64,000 bases of DNA from Oceaniferula flava (GCF_016811075.1 NZ_JAFBGL010000001.1:124001-188000); one strand, 5' to 3'. Numbered from the stretch's first letter, positions 1-8,744 are shown. Notes: generated by a model not told the origin, from the sequence alone. Made by a program: numbers and translations.

Positions 1-2
1 GC

Positions 3-926
3 TTGGGGATTTCCCCTTTGGTGGTCGGGCTGACGGTGGTCGCCTTCGGCACCAGTATGCCGGAGTTGCTGGTCTGCCTCAAAGCCAACTCACCGGAAGT
101 CGTAGCAGCGCCGGCGGCGTGGTTTGGTTTTGCTGTCGATGTCGGAGTGGCGAGTCCTGACATTGCCTTCGGTAATATTGTGGGATCGAACATTTTCAAC
201 ATCGCCCTGATCTTGGGCGTCGCCTCATTGATTCGGCCCATCGAGGTGCATTCACAGCTGATTCGCCGAGAGCTGCCGATCCTGATTGTGGCCTCTCTGG
301 TATTTGTCGCGATGATGTCAGACATGGTGCTGATGCGCTGGGAAGGTGCTCTGCTGGCTGCCGGAGTGGTGACCTACGTGTTCATGAGCGTGCGCATGGC
401 GAGGGGAGAGAAGGACATCGACCAGTATGAGGAATTCTCCGAAGAGGAAATCGAAAAGGCCAAGCAGGGTGGCGGACGACTGCTGATCGATCTCATGCTC
501 ATTGTCGTCGGCATTGGCGCTTTGGTCGTGGGTGCCGACTGGTTGGTCGATCACGGCGAGTCCGTGGCCCGAGTATTTGGTGTGCCGGAAGTGATCATCT
601 CACTGACGCTTTTCGCTCTTGGGACCTCATTGCCTGAGTTGGCGACCTCTGTGGTGGCAGCTCTGAAACGTCAAGGCGATATCATCACCGGCAATGCGAT
701 TGGCTCCTGTATTTTCAATCTCTTGGCCGTAATGGGCGTCACTGCGAGCGTCAAACCACTGCAAGCAGAGCACATCGCGTGGATGGATCTCTGGGTGATG
801 CTGGGGCTGGCGATTTTGATCATGCCCTTTATGTGGTCCCGTAAGCGGATTAATCGGGTGGAGGGGGCCATTTTAACAGCAGTGGCACTAGGATACTCAG
901 TGCTCGTGGTGGTGATTGATCGCTAA
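3..926 (+). CDS. CaCA-family Na+/Ca2+ (cation) antiporter, 5' partial
   Basis: Inner-membrane cation antiporter of the CaCA superfamily (YrbG-like), which exchanges Ca2+ or a similar cation for Na+ or H+. Both alpha repeats are visible. The first has GTSMPEL followed by GSNIFN. The second has GTSLPEL followed by GSCIFN and starts near residue 205. A hydrophilic loop rich in Glu and Lys (about residues 130-155) separates the two halves, as in the family. The frame is open to the window edge and begins inside the first alpha repeat, so the N-terminus lies outside. Oddly, about 25 extra residues sit between GTSMPEL and GNIVGSNIFN in repeat 1, while repeat 2 has the usual short spacing. The family is clear; the ion is inferred. 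Confidence 0.88.
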   Translation: MGISPLVVGLTVVAFGTSMPELLVCLKANSPEVVAAPAAWFGFAVDVGVASPDIAFGNIVGSNIFNIALILGVASLIRPIEVHSQLIRRELPILIVASLVFVAMMSDMVLMRWEGALLAAGVVTYVFMSVRMARGEKDIDQYEEFSEEEIEKAKQGGGRLLIDLMLIVVGIGALVVGADWLVDHGESVARVFGVPEVIISLTLFALGTSLPELATSVVAALKRQGDIITGNAIGSCIFNLLAVMGVTASVKPLQAEHIAWMDLWVMLGLAILIMPFMWSRKRINRVEGAILTAVALGYSVLVVVIDR

Positions 927-950
927 AGATCGGCGAAGGCTGAGGCTATC

Positions 951-989
951 GCAAAATAATCCCCCCATGCGCATGATGCAGGCGGGGAT
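951..989 (-). terminator. Possible terminator of the exported protein gene
   Basis: The arms ATCCCC (959-964) and GGGGAT (984-989) are perfectly complementary. On the minus strand the hairpin is followed by a T-rich stretch (TTATTTT). It lies between two convergent genes, just after the stop of the minus-strand gene ending at 1019. The stem is short, so this is tentative. Confidence 0.35.
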
Positions 990-1018
990 GGGGTATTCTT
1001 AACCGCTGACTTTTTAGA

Positions 1019-1441
1019 TCACTTGTAGCCGATAATTAGGGCGTAGTGTGCTCCATTGCGTGTGCTGTTGGACATTTGCACCTTGATGTGGAAGTTGCCA
1101 GACCACTTGGGTTTGACTCGGACGACCGGGACGGCATCCACTTTGGTGTCTCGGCCAACTTCGTTCCAGTTCTCATCGTAAACGATGATATCAATATCAC
1201 GGGCATCTTCACAACCTCCGGCCACGAGCACATACTGGGTGCCGGCTTTCAGGGTGGTTTTGATCGTGGTGCTCCCTTTATATTTCAGTAAGCCGTGCCA
1301 GTATTTTTCACGGAACTGAATATTTTGTTTTTTCAGCGCCTTGGCGATACGATTGGCCCGATTTTGGGCCTCCTCGGTAGTAGCCTGAGCGGCTGAGGTT
1401 ATCAGGGTGACCGCGATCGTGAAAAAGAGGAGCTTGTTCAT
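1019..1441 (-). CDS. Small exported protein with a PPC-like beta domain
   Basis: A 140-residue protein with a clear signal peptide: MNKLLFF, a hydrophobic core, and likely cleavage after AAQA. The mature part has a short charged helix followed by a beta-rich domain. Its pattern (a TTLKAGTQYVLVAGG segment, then DIDIIVYDENWNEVGRD) resembles bacterial pre-peptidase C-terminal (PPC) domains, which are exported beta-sandwich modules. I chose the ATG at 1441 because the signal peptide begins there; an in-frame start 30 bases upstream would add a polar leader. No catalytic motif is visible and the function is unknown. A 12-base palindrome lies 43 bases upstream. Confidence 0.6.
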   Translation of the reverse strand: MNKLLFFTIAVTLITSAAQATTEEAQNRANRIAKALKKQNIQFREKYWHGLLKYKGSTTIKTTLKAGTQYVLVAGGCEDARDIDIIVYDENWNEVGRDTKVDAVPVVRVKPKWSGNFHIKVQMSNSTRNGAHYALIIGYK

Positions 1442-1483
1442 TGGGTCAGGTGAGGTGTCCAAGCACGCCAATTAAATCAAGAG

Positions 1484-1495
1484 GTGCCATGGCAC
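1484..1495. promoter_or_regulatory. Perfect 12-base palindrome, possible operator
   Basis: GTGCCATGGCAC is its own reverse complement. It lies between the AraC-type gene (stop at 1530) and the start of the exported protein gene (1441), both on the minus strand. No T tract follows, so an operator is more likely than a terminator. It could also be chance. Confidence 0.25.
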
Positions 1496-1529
1496 GAGCT
1501 CCGTCAAGGGGGCAAGATCTGGAGGGGGC

Positions 1530-1907
1530 TTACTTCTTGCCGAGTTCTGGCTGAAGTTTCTTTTCCAGCTGCTTCGGTGAGATCCCGTAGAACTTTTTGA
1601 TGTCGGTGCAAAAATGGCTGTAATAGAGATAGCCCAATTTCTCTCCAATTTCGTGAAGGTCCATCCCTTCGGTGATCATGCGTTTGGCGAGCAAAGCGCG
1701 GTGGTTGCAAAACAGATCCTTGGGTTTCAGCCCAATGGCGGCCTCAACATGGCGCTGCAGCTGAATCACGGTGAAGCCAAGCTCCTCTGCAACATTTTTC
1801 ACATTGAAGCCTTTTTCCTCGGCAAGTTGAAGGAGGTCGACTCCAGATTTGTCGACAACACGGTCTCCTTGTCTGAAGAATGGTGTGGGTGTGGCGGGTC
1901 TACTCAT
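1530..1907 (-). CDS. Stand-alone AraC-type DNA-binding protein
   Basis: A 125-residue protein that is almost entirely an AraC/XylS C-terminal DNA-binding domain. The first helix-turn-helix lies around VKNVAEELGFTVIQLQRHV, and the second around LHEIGEKLGYLYYSHFCTDIKKFYGISPKQ, matching the usual family ending. There is no effector-binding domain, so it either senses nothing itself or works with a partner. The ATG at 1907 (MSRPATP) is preferred; the longer frame from 1994 adds a segment unlike the family. It is transcribed away from the PhcB-like gene at 2138, and the shared 230-base intergenic region holds a strong inverted repeat (2060-2109). It is therefore a good candidate regulator of that cassette, which is an inference. 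Confidence 0.72.
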   Translation of the reverse strand: MSRPATPTPFFRQGDRVVDKSGVDLLQLAEEKGFNVKNVAEELGFTVIQLQRHVEAAIGLKPKDLFCNHRALLAKRMITEGMDLHEIGEKLGYLYYSHFCTDIKKFYGISPKQLEKKLQPELGKK

Positions 1908-2059
1908 GGTGGTGATTTTTCGTAAAACTCTTCCTATAGAGGGAATTATTGTTTGCGCGGGCTTGATAGTAAACGAGAAAGTGTAACTGCGCACGAATTT
2001 TTTTCCTGCTAGGTAGCTTTTGCCTGTAGATTTTTCTCTAAATATGCCAGTTTATAACA

Positions 2060-2109
2060 GTCTTACAAAAGTGCTGTGAAGGTTATTGCCCAGCTCGGTT
2101 TTGTAAGAC
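2060..2109. promoter_or_regulatory. 11-base perfect inverted repeat before the signalling cassette
   Basis: GTCTTACAAAA (2060-2070) and TTTTGTAAGAC (2099-2109) are exact reverse complements, 28 bases apart. The right arm ends 28 bases before the ATG at 2138. A -10-like TATAAC sits at 2053-2058, directly before the left arm, and CTTTTT directly follows the right arm. Two readings are possible: a two-half-site operator covering the transcription start, or an RNA stem plus U tract acting as an attenuator. Confidence 0.55.
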
Positions 2110-2137
2110 CTTTTTACACCCTTCCTAAATACACATA

Positions 2138-3589
2138 ATGTCCACAACAACAACGGTTCCCACCAATAGCAGTGTCAAATTTTCTAACAGCCAAGGCTAC
2201 ACTCTCAATGCTACGATTCTGAGGCTACGCCGATATTCCGTGTCATTTGAAATCTACAATCCTTACAGTATTGTTCAGCTTTCTGAAGTACTCAAGGATT
2301 TCAAGATTAGACTCAACGGGCGTCTGATCTATGAAGGACAAGCTGTGGTTTCCGGTTTGGTGAATACTGGTGTGCTGCTGGTTTGTGAGGTGACCCTAGC
2401 CGGAGGTTGGAAGGATGTTGATTTCTTGGCGCAGTCCCAAGAAGGAGGGTCGCTGGTGACGCAGTTTGATGATTTTGTAGATGATTGGAACCGGGCACAC
2501 CAGGTGTCCTCCGATTTTAAAATCAACGTCGCGGATATGCAGAACTTGATGATCGGAGTGAAGCGCTGGCTAGAGCAGATCGACTTGGGGATTCGCTCTA
2601 CCGATACCGAGGATAAAGATGGTCTGGAAAAGCAGGTGATTTCTGAAATCGAGGAACGGATGATGCAGGAGGTCAATCCCCTGATGAGTGACTTTGAAGC
2701 ATCTACGCGAAAAGTTTCCTTGGCGGATCAGCCGGCGCACAAGTTCTACGTTCGTCGGCATATGCATCCGCTGATGCTTTGCTCGCCATTTGCATATCGA
2801 GCTTTTAGCAAGCCTTTGGGGTATGCCGGTGATTATGAAATGGTGAATATGATGCTTCGGGATCCCTACGAGGGTGGCACCCTGTTTGCCAAAATGTTGA
2901 ACCGGACGTTCCTCAGCATCGATCCTGTGCAAGCGCACCGGAACCGGATTGATTACCTGGTTGAAAACCTCAAGAGTGAAGCTCAGAAAGCTGTGAGCGA
3001 AGGGCGTCGACTCAAGGTGCTTAACCTTGGCTGTGGACCGGCACAGGAAATTCAACGCTTTGTCAAAAATGAGGAAATTAGTGATCAGTGTGACTTCACG
3101 CTTCTCGACTTTAACAAGGAGACTCTCGACTACACCCACGGTCTTCTCGCTAAGATGAAATACGAGATGGGCCGTGGCACCAATTTCAAGATGATCGAAC
3201 GTTCCGTGCACCAGTTACTCAAGCAAGCGAGCAAAGGGGACGTCGATATGGACTGGGAATCGTATGATATGGTCTACTGTGCGGGGCTTTTTGATTACCT
3301 CTCACAGAAGGTCTGCAAGCGTTTGGTGGAGCTCTTTACCAAGCTGATCCGCCCCGGCGGAATGCTAATCACCACGAATGTTGCGTCGACGAACCCTCGT
3401 ATCGGGTGGATGGAATATGTTGTCGAATGGAACTTGATTTATCGTAACGATTGGGAGATGCTCGATCTCATCCCGCTCGACGGAACCATTCTCCAAACTG
3501 ATCTCAAACGAGATGCAACCGGCGTCAACCTGTTCTTGGAAATACGCAAGGTGGCGATGGATCCAATTTTCAAACCGACGAGTTTGTAA
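2138..3589 (+). CDS. PhcB-like SAM-dependent methyltransferase with PilZ-like N-terminus
   Basis: A 483-residue class I SAM methyltransferase. The SAM-binding glycine motif LNLGCGP is at about residues 296-302, and an acidic strand end (FTLLDFNKET) follows. Upstream, a signature around KPLGYAGDYEMVNMM is typical of proteins annotated as 3-hydroxypalmitic acid methyl ester biosynthesis proteins (PhcB of Ralstonia). About residues 10-95 form a beta-rich segment reminiscent of PilZ domains but without a clear c-di-GMP motif; a helical linker follows. The hybrid kinase starts 15 bases downstream, the same synthase-sensor order as phcBSR. Predicted role: methylation of a hydroxy fatty acid to a diffusible signal. 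The methyltransferase is certain from motifs; the substrate is inferred from family and context. No SD precedes the ATG. Confidence 0.8.
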   Translation: MSTTTTVPTNSSVKFSNSQGYTLNATILRLRRYSVSFEIYNPYSIVQLSEVLKDFKIRLNGRLIYEGQAVVSGLVNTGVLLVCEVTLAGGWKDVDFLAQSQEGGSLVTQFDDFVDDWNRAHQVSSDFKINVADMQNLMIGVKRWLEQIDLGIRSTDTEDKDGLEKQVISEIEERMMQEVNPLMSDFEASTRKVSLADQPAHKFYVRRHMHPLMLCSPFAYRAFSKPLGYAGDYEMVNMMLRDPYEGGTLFAKMLNRTFLSIDPVQAHRNRIDYLVENLKSEAQKAVSEGRRLKVLNLGCGPAQEIQRFVKNEEISDQCDFTLLDFNKETLDYTHGLLAKMKYEMGRGTNFKMIERSVHQLLKQASKGDVDMDWESYDMVYCAGLFDYLSQKVCKRLVELFTKLIRPGGMLITTNVASTNPRIGWMEYVVEWNLIYRNDWEMLDLIPLDGTILQTDLKRDATGVNLFLEIRKVAMDPIFKPTSL

Positions 3590-3604
3590 TGGGCGATCAG
3601 TATC

Positions 3605-6268
3605 ATGACTGATTCCATCAAAGATTTAAGATCACTGTATCGTAAGTCCCGGCGATTTGCCCGGCGGAAAAATTGTCGCCAAGCAGCTATCTTTGGTGCC
3701 GTCTTCATGATGGTGGGGGGCTGTTTGGATGCGGTGGTGTATCCTGAGCTATTGGTTAACTTTCTGCTCTACCGTGTGCTCGCGGCAGCGTTGTTGATCA
3801 TTTTCGGTATGGGAGTTACCCAGGTTAGATCAGATGCTCTGGCTCGAGTAATCGTTCATATCGTGGGGATCGTTCCTCTGGCATGCATGAGTTTAATGAT
3901 TGCTCAAGCCGACGGAGCAGCATCCTCTTACTATGCGGGGTTGAACCTAGTGCTGATGGGCGCCACGCTCTTGCTTAGGTGGTCGGCCGCAGACAGTGCG
4001 ATCAACATGCTGTTCTGTCTGGTCTTTTACGGCATGGCGGTTTTCAGCTACGGCAATACTTGGCGTGAGGCTTATGTCCCTGGCTACTTTATCTTTGTCA
4101 CTGGAGCGATTGCTTGCGCCGGAACTTACTTTTTCAACCAAGGCCGTTTTCGCGAGTTTTGTCTATCGAAGGATGTTCAGGATGCCAAAGACCAGTTGGA
4201 GCAGAGCTATAAGCAGCTGCAGGCGATGGATGAGACCAAGTCTCGGTTTTTCGCCAACATCAGTCATGAACTGAGAACGCCATTGACTCTGATACTTGGC
4301 CCGGCTGAGAACCTTCGCTCCAATCAGAAATATGCCAAGGATGTGGGTTTTCTGGAACACCTGGACACCATCGAGGATAACGCGCTTAGACTGCTGCGTT
4401 TGATCAATGACATTCTTGATTTGGTTAAACTGGATAGCGACGAAGCGCCACCTCGTCCGGAGGCTGTGAACGTGAAGGAGTTCATCAGCACGTTGAGCAA
4501 CCATCTTAAGGCGATTGCCGCGTTGAAAAGCATCGAGATTTCCTACACCAGCCACTGCGATCAGCAGGAGATGGTCTGGCTTGATCGTGATCGCTTGGAG
4601 AAAATCGTCCTGAATTTGGCGGTGAATGCGGTGAAGTTCACCGAGCCAGGAGGGGCGATCAAATTGGGAGCACATACCTCAAATGGTGTTCTGCAACTCA
4701 TTGTGGAAGACACTGGCGAGGGAATGTCTTCCGAGGAACTCGATAGTATTTTTGTTCGTTTTTGGCAGGCTGACATGTCAGCAAGACGTAGGCACCGTGG
4801 AGCCGGAATTGGCTTGGCTTTGGTCAAAAGTTTGACGGATAGCATGCAGGGCAAGATTAGCGTGCAGTCTGAGGTGAAAAAAGGAACAACCTTCAGTGTG
4901 AGCATCCCTGCACCGATGCCTGAAGCTGGAGTATTGGTGGAACCCAAACAAAATGCCAGCGATGTGCTCGAGCGGTTCAACGAGAAAGCCCGTCTCAGTG
5001 GTGCCGCCTCAATGGACGAGGTGTTACCGGATGGTGGTGCTGCACTGAAAGTGCTCGCTAAGAAACCTAAGGTTGAAGGGCAGAAGCCACGGGTCCTTGT
5101 GGCTGATGATGAGGATGCCATGCGCCATTTCATCGCTCGCCAGCTGGATGACTACGAAGTGGTGGGGGCCCGCGACGGAGACGAAGCGTGGACGCTCGTG
5201 CAAACGGAGCCTCTGGACCTGATTGTTCTCGATCTGATGATGCCAGGCATGGATGGTATCGAAGTGACCACCCGGATTCGGAGCTTTGCCGCCACGGCAC
5301 GCATCCCTATAATCCTGGTAACAGCGCAGGCGAGTGAAGAGCCTCGACTGAAGGCTCTCGAGGCGGGGGTGAATGATTTCATCGCCAAACCGTTCTCCAT
5401 CGTGGAATTACGTGTCAGGGTGAAAAACCTCCTGGCAAGCAGCGCCTTCGAGGTGAAGCTCGCCGAAAATAAGGTCAACCTTGAGAAAGCCTACAAGCAG
5501 CTGCAGGAGCAACGATCGATCCTCGTGCAAACCGAAAAGCTCTCTTCGCTAGGACGGATGAGTGCCGGTATCGTGCATGAGGTCAATAACCCTCTTAATT
5601 ATGCCAAGACGGCTCTGCATGCTCTCAAATCGTTTGAACGGCAGATCTCAGACGTTGATCGAGAGGACTACCTTGAAGTTCTGGGAGATGCCCAAGAAGG
5701 CGTAAATCGCGTGATCGGAATCGTCAGTGATCTGAGATCGTTCACCAGGGGGGATGCCGTTAGCCGCTCCAGCGTTTTGATCAAGAACACGATTGAGAGT
5801 GCTCGCCGCTTAAGCAGTGCGACCCTCTCTGGAGTGCACTTCGAGGTCAGCGCACCCGACAATCTCGAAGTCATCGGTCACGACGGACAGCTCTGCCAGT
5901 TGTTCATGAACTTGTTCCAGAATGCAGTGCGCGCGATTCAAGTGCGTGGCCCGGAGGGGGACGCTCCCCGGATCTCTGTGGTTGCAGGCCCGTCGATCGA
6001 TGGGGGGCATGTCATTGTTAAGGTCAGAGATAATGGCTGCGGTATTTCGAGAGAGGATATTGAGCGAATGTTCGAGCCGTTTTTCACCAAGAACGATGTC
6101 GGCGAGGGCATGGGGCTCGGTTTGAGCATCTGTCACCGCATTATCCGACAGCATGAAGCGCTGATTGATGTGCAGTCCGAGGTGGGAGTGTTCACAGAGA
6201 TAGCAATCCGCTTCAAAGGTGTTCCAAAAACGTCTAAGAATGAAAATTTACAGCTCGGCGCTGTTTGA
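3605..6268 (+). CDS. Hybrid sensor kinase with two histidine kinase modules (PhcS-like)
   Basis: An 887-residue membrane protein. About six hydrophobic segments (residues 25-180) precede a coiled coil and a first kinase with HELRTPL (His ~221), an N box (LNLAVNAVKF) and G boxes (EDTGEGM, GAGIGLAL). A receiver follows, with an acidic pair ~501, phospho-acceptor Asp ~543 in LDLMMPGMDG and Lys ~595. After a coiled coil comes a second kinase with HEVNNPLNY (His ~658), NLFQNAVRAI, DNGCGI and GEGMGLGLSI. Both kinases look intact. The second is of the type expected for PhcS. It is the middle gene of the cassette, 15 bases after the methyltransferase. The ligand is not evident from sequence; a membrane-dissolved fatty acid ester is the contextual guess. 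Confidence 0.88.
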   Translation: MTDSIKDLRSLYRKSRRFARRKNCRQAAIFGAVFMMVGGCLDAVVYPELLVNFLLYRVLAAALLIIFGMGVTQVRSDALARVIVHIVGIVPLACMSLMIAQADGAASSYYAGLNLVLMGATLLLRWSAADSAINMLFCLVFYGMAVFSYGNTWREAYVPGYFIFVTGAIACAGTYFFNQGRFREFCLSKDVQDAKDQLEQSYKQLQAMDETKSRFFANISHELRTPLTLILGPAENLRSNQKYAKDVGFLEHLDTIEDNALRLLRLINDILDLVKLDSDEAPPRPEAVNVKEFISTLSNHLKAIAALKSIEISYTSHCDQQEMVWLDRDRLEKIVLNLAVNAVKFTEPGGAIKLGAHTSNGVLQLIVEDTGEGMSSEELDSIFVRFWQADMSARRRHRGAGIGLALVKSLTDSMQGKISVQSEVKKGTTFSVSIPAPMPEAGVLVEPKQNASDVLERFNEKARLSGAASMDEVLPDGGAALKVLAKKPKVEGQKPRVLVADDEDAMRHFIARQLDDYEVVGARDGDEAWTLVQTEPLDLIVLDLMMPGMDGIEVTTRIRSFAATARIPIILVTAQASEEPRLKALEAGVNDFIAKPFSIVELRVRVKNLLASSAFEVKLAENKVNLEKAYKQLQEQRSILVQTEKLSSLGRMSAGIVHEVNNPLNYAKTALHALKSFERQISDVDREDYLEVLGDAQEGVNRVIGIVSDLRSFTRGDAVSRSSVLIKNTIESARRLSSATLSGVHFEVSAPDNLEVIGHDGQLCQLFMNLFQNAVRAIQVRGPEGDAPRISVVAGPSIDGGHVIVKVRDNGCGISREDIERMFEPFFTKNDVGEGMGLGLSICHRIIRQHEALIDVQSEVGVFTEIAIRFKGVPKTSKNENLQLGAV

Positions 6269-6284
6269 AACAGTATTTAATATA

Positions 6285-6307
6285 AATGTTAATAATTAGC
6301 TAACATT
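6285..6307. promoter_or_regulatory. AT-rich inverted repeat before the response regulator
   Basis: AATGTTA (6285-6291) and TAACATT (6301-6307) are perfect reverse complements with a 9-base spacer. They lie in a very AT-rich 98-base gap that also contains TATAAA-like stretches. The gap suggests the response regulator can be transcribed from its own promoter and may be autoregulated; this is inferred only. Confidence 0.3.
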
Positions 6308-6366
6308 AGATATAAATAAGCTTGTAGTATGTGTATTTTCAGATAAAAGGCGGAAGACGCACCGAT

Positions 6367-7554
6367 ATGACTGAATCACCTAATAAAGAGCACCTGATCT
6401 TATTCGTCGATGACGAGGAAAAAACTCGTAAGTATTTCGCCAGACTTTTTGGTCAAAATTTTGAGGTGCTTGTGGCTGAGGACGGCGTCCAAGCCTTGGA
6501 AATTTTCCGTGAGAATATGGATCGGATCGGTGTGGTGGTGACTGACCAACGCATGCCGAACATGACAGGCTCCCAGCTGCTTGAAAAAGTGGCGGAAATG
6601 AAGCCCACCTGTATCCGTATTCTTTCCACGGCCTATGCCGACGTCGATGCCGCTGTGGATTCGGTCAACAAAGGCGGCATTTACCGCTACGTCACCAAGC
6701 CTTGGGAGGTCAATGATCTCGAGATGACCTTGAACCGGGCCATGGAACGCTATGTTCTGGAAAAGGAACGCGGCACACTTTTAAAACAGAAGCTCTCCAG
6801 TGTGGAGATGCTGGCATCCTCAGACCGGGTGCTTTCCATCGCCACGATCGCGGTGATTGGTCACCCAGGCTTACGCCACGTCGGTCAGGCCCTGACTGCC
6901 CTCGTGCAGCTCGCGGAAGTGGGTGGCTCTGAGGATTCTGATGAAGCACCACTGGACCAAGCACTGAACTGGCGCGAACTCTATGGTCGCCACCTGTCTT
7001 ATCTCCGTTCCATCCACCAAGGTTTGACCCGTGATAAGCTGAAAGGCTTTGAGCTGGATTACAGTCGCACGGTCGCTGTGGGCGATGTCATGGGCCCATT
7101 GGTCGGTGGCAATGGCTACTTCGAATGGCTACGCGGTGAACCTTCAACCACTGGCTGGCCTGGACCAGCTGAAACCATGGCGGCTGAAATCAGCACTCTG
7201 CTGATGGCTCTGGAAGCGGTGATGCGCGATGCGGGTATTCTTCTGGTCTCTGAAATTCAGGGTGGCATTGAGTTCCGTCTGTCGTCCCGTTTGCTGGCGA
7301 GAAATCTGGAACCTCTGAGAACTGCGACCAAGGACGCACCATCTACGGAGTGCTTGGCCCTGGCCTCCTCGCTGTTCCGCCTGGCTGATGCTGGCGCTTT
7401 CTTCGAAGTGGTGCCGGAAGAAGGTAGAGACATGATTCGTTTCAAGGTCACCTTCGACCCAACGCGAAACCCCGACACGGGTGTCGCTGGTTGGGATTCG
7501 CTCATGGCCGCGTTGACTGGCAATGACGTCTTCTGGGCACGCTACGGCGGCTAA
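6367..7554 (+). CDS. Response regulator with degenerate kinase-like C-terminus (PhcR-like)
   Basis: A 395-residue protein. The N-terminal receiver shows Asp15-Asp16 in LFVDDEEK, the acceptor Asp in VVTDQRMPNMTG and the conserved Lys in YVTKPW. The rest is not a DNA-binding domain. It resembles a worn histidine kinase: a helix around AVIGHPGLRHVGQAL in the H-box position, and an ending (LASSLFRLADAGAFFEV then IRFKVTF) laid out like the last part of an ATPase domain but without the G boxes. PhcR of Ralstonia is likewise a receiver joined to a kinase-like domain. It probably acts by protein contact rather than as a transcription factor. The ATG at 6367 is preferred over 6331, which adds 12 unlikely residues. 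Confidence 0.8.
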   Translation: MTESPNKEHLILFVDDEEKTRKYFARLFGQNFEVLVAEDGVQALEIFRENMDRIGVVVTDQRMPNMTGSQLLEKVAEMKPTCIRILSTAYADVDAAVDSVNKGGIYRYVTKPWEVNDLEMTLNRAMERYVLEKERGTLLKQKLSSVEMLASSDRVLSIATIAVIGHPGLRHVGQALTALVQLAEVGGSEDSDEAPLDQALNWRELYGRHLSYLRSIHQGLTRDKLKGFELDYSRTVAVGDVMGPLVGGNGYFEWLRGEPSTTGWPGPAETMAAEISTLLMALEAVMRDAGILLVSEIQGGIEFRLSSRLLARNLEPLRTATKDAPSTECLALASSLFRLADAGAFFEVVPEEGRDMIRFKVTFDPTRNPDTGVAGWDSLMAALTGNDVFWARYGG

Positions 7555-7574
7555 GGCATTCATCCCTTACATTT

Positions 7575-8744
7575 ATGCACACAAAAAACCTCGCTGCTTT
7601 TACAGCGTTATCACTGATGTCACCTGCCGCGATTCTTGCGGACGGTTTTCACCTGGCTGGTCAATCTCCCGAAGCGGTTGGTAAAGGCAACGCATTTGTT
7701 GCCACGGCCAATACTGCAGCCGCTGTTTATTACAATGCAGCTGGCCTGACCCAGATCGATTCATCCTCTGTCCAAGTAGGATTTTACAGCATTTCCCTAG
7801 GGATCGAGGCCGATGTGGCTGGTGGCAAATACGATCTCGAACGTGAGGTCCAGTTCACCCCGCAGATTTACTCAGCTTTCCGACTCAATGAAAAGGCGGT
7901 GCTTGGCTTCGGCTTGAACTCACCCTTTGGTCTGGCTTCCGAGTGGGAAGACAACACCAGCTTCAGAAGCACCGCGACCACATCGGAGCTGAAATACGCC
8001 ACCTTCTGGGCGGTGGCAGGCTATGAAGTCACCGACACCCTGTCCGTGGGGGGCGGTATCGGGATTCACCATGCTGATATGGACCTGCGCCGTGGCATTT
8101 TCGCACCCGGTGATGAATTTGGTTTCAATGGCGATGATCAAGGTCTGTCGTGGACGCTCAGTGTGCTCTGGCAGCCGCATGAGAAACACTCGTTCGGTGC
8201 TGTCTATCGCAGCAAGACCGACTTCACCTTCGAAGGTGAGTCCGAGGCCGCTCCCTATGCCCCAGCCGAGAATGCCGAGCTGGATCTCACTACTCCGGCC
8301 ACTTTTGCGGTGGGCTATTCCTATCGACCCAATCAGTGTTGGAACTTCGAAGTCAATGTCGAGTGGGTGGACTGGGATGAACTTGGCACACTGACCCTGG
8401 AGCAAGACTCCGGTGACCTCGCCATCCCCTTCGAGTGGGAAGATTCCTTCATCTATTCCATCGGTGCCGAGTATGACTTTGGCAATGGTTACCTTGGGCG
8501 TATTGGTTACAACTACATCGAAAGTGCCCAGCCAGACGAATACTACAACCCGGGTGTTGGCGATGCCGACCGTCACTGGCTGACCTGCGGTATCGGCTAC
8601 AAGGGCGAGAGCTGGTCGTGGGATGCTGCCTATCAGTATGCCTTCTCCGATCGTGAGGTCGACTCTGCGCTCGATCCTGCTGTCAACGGCGACTACAAGT
8701 CACGTTTCCACTCGCTCAGCCTGACGGCTCGTTACGATTTCTAA
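7575..8744 (+). CDS. FadL/OmpP1-type outer-membrane channel for hydrophobic compounds
   Basis: A 389-residue outer-membrane beta barrel. It has a signal peptide, and the mature start DGFHLAGQSPEAVGKGNAF, followed by NTAAAVYYNAAGLTQI, is the FadL/TodX/OmpP1 hatch signature. Alternating beta strands run to a C-terminal aromatic (TARYDF), the usual barrel insertion signal. Family members move long-chain fatty acids and other hydrophobic molecules across the outer membrane. It begins 20 bases after the response regulator and is followed by a strong terminator, so it is probably the last gene of the cassette. A role in uptake or release of a fatty acid ester signal would fit but is inferred. Confidence 0.88.
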   Translation: MHTKNLAAFTALSLMSPAAILADGFHLAGQSPEAVGKGNAFVATANTAAAVYYNAAGLTQIDSSSVQVGFYSISLGIEADVAGGKYDLEREVQFTPQIYSAFRLNEKAVLGFGLNSPFGLASEWEDNTSFRSTATTSELKYATFWAVAGYEVTDTLSVGGGIGIHHADMDLRRGIFAPGDEFGFNGDDQGLSWTLSVLWQPHEKHSFGAVYRSKTDFTFEGESEAAPYAPAENAELDLTTPATFAVGYSYRPNQCWNFEVNVEWVDWDELGTLTLEQDSGDLAIPFEWEDSFIYSIGAEYDFGNGYLGRIGYNYIESAQPDEYYNPGVGDADRHWLTCGIGYKGESWSWDAAYQYAFSDREVDSALDPAVNGDYKSRFHSLSLTARYDF

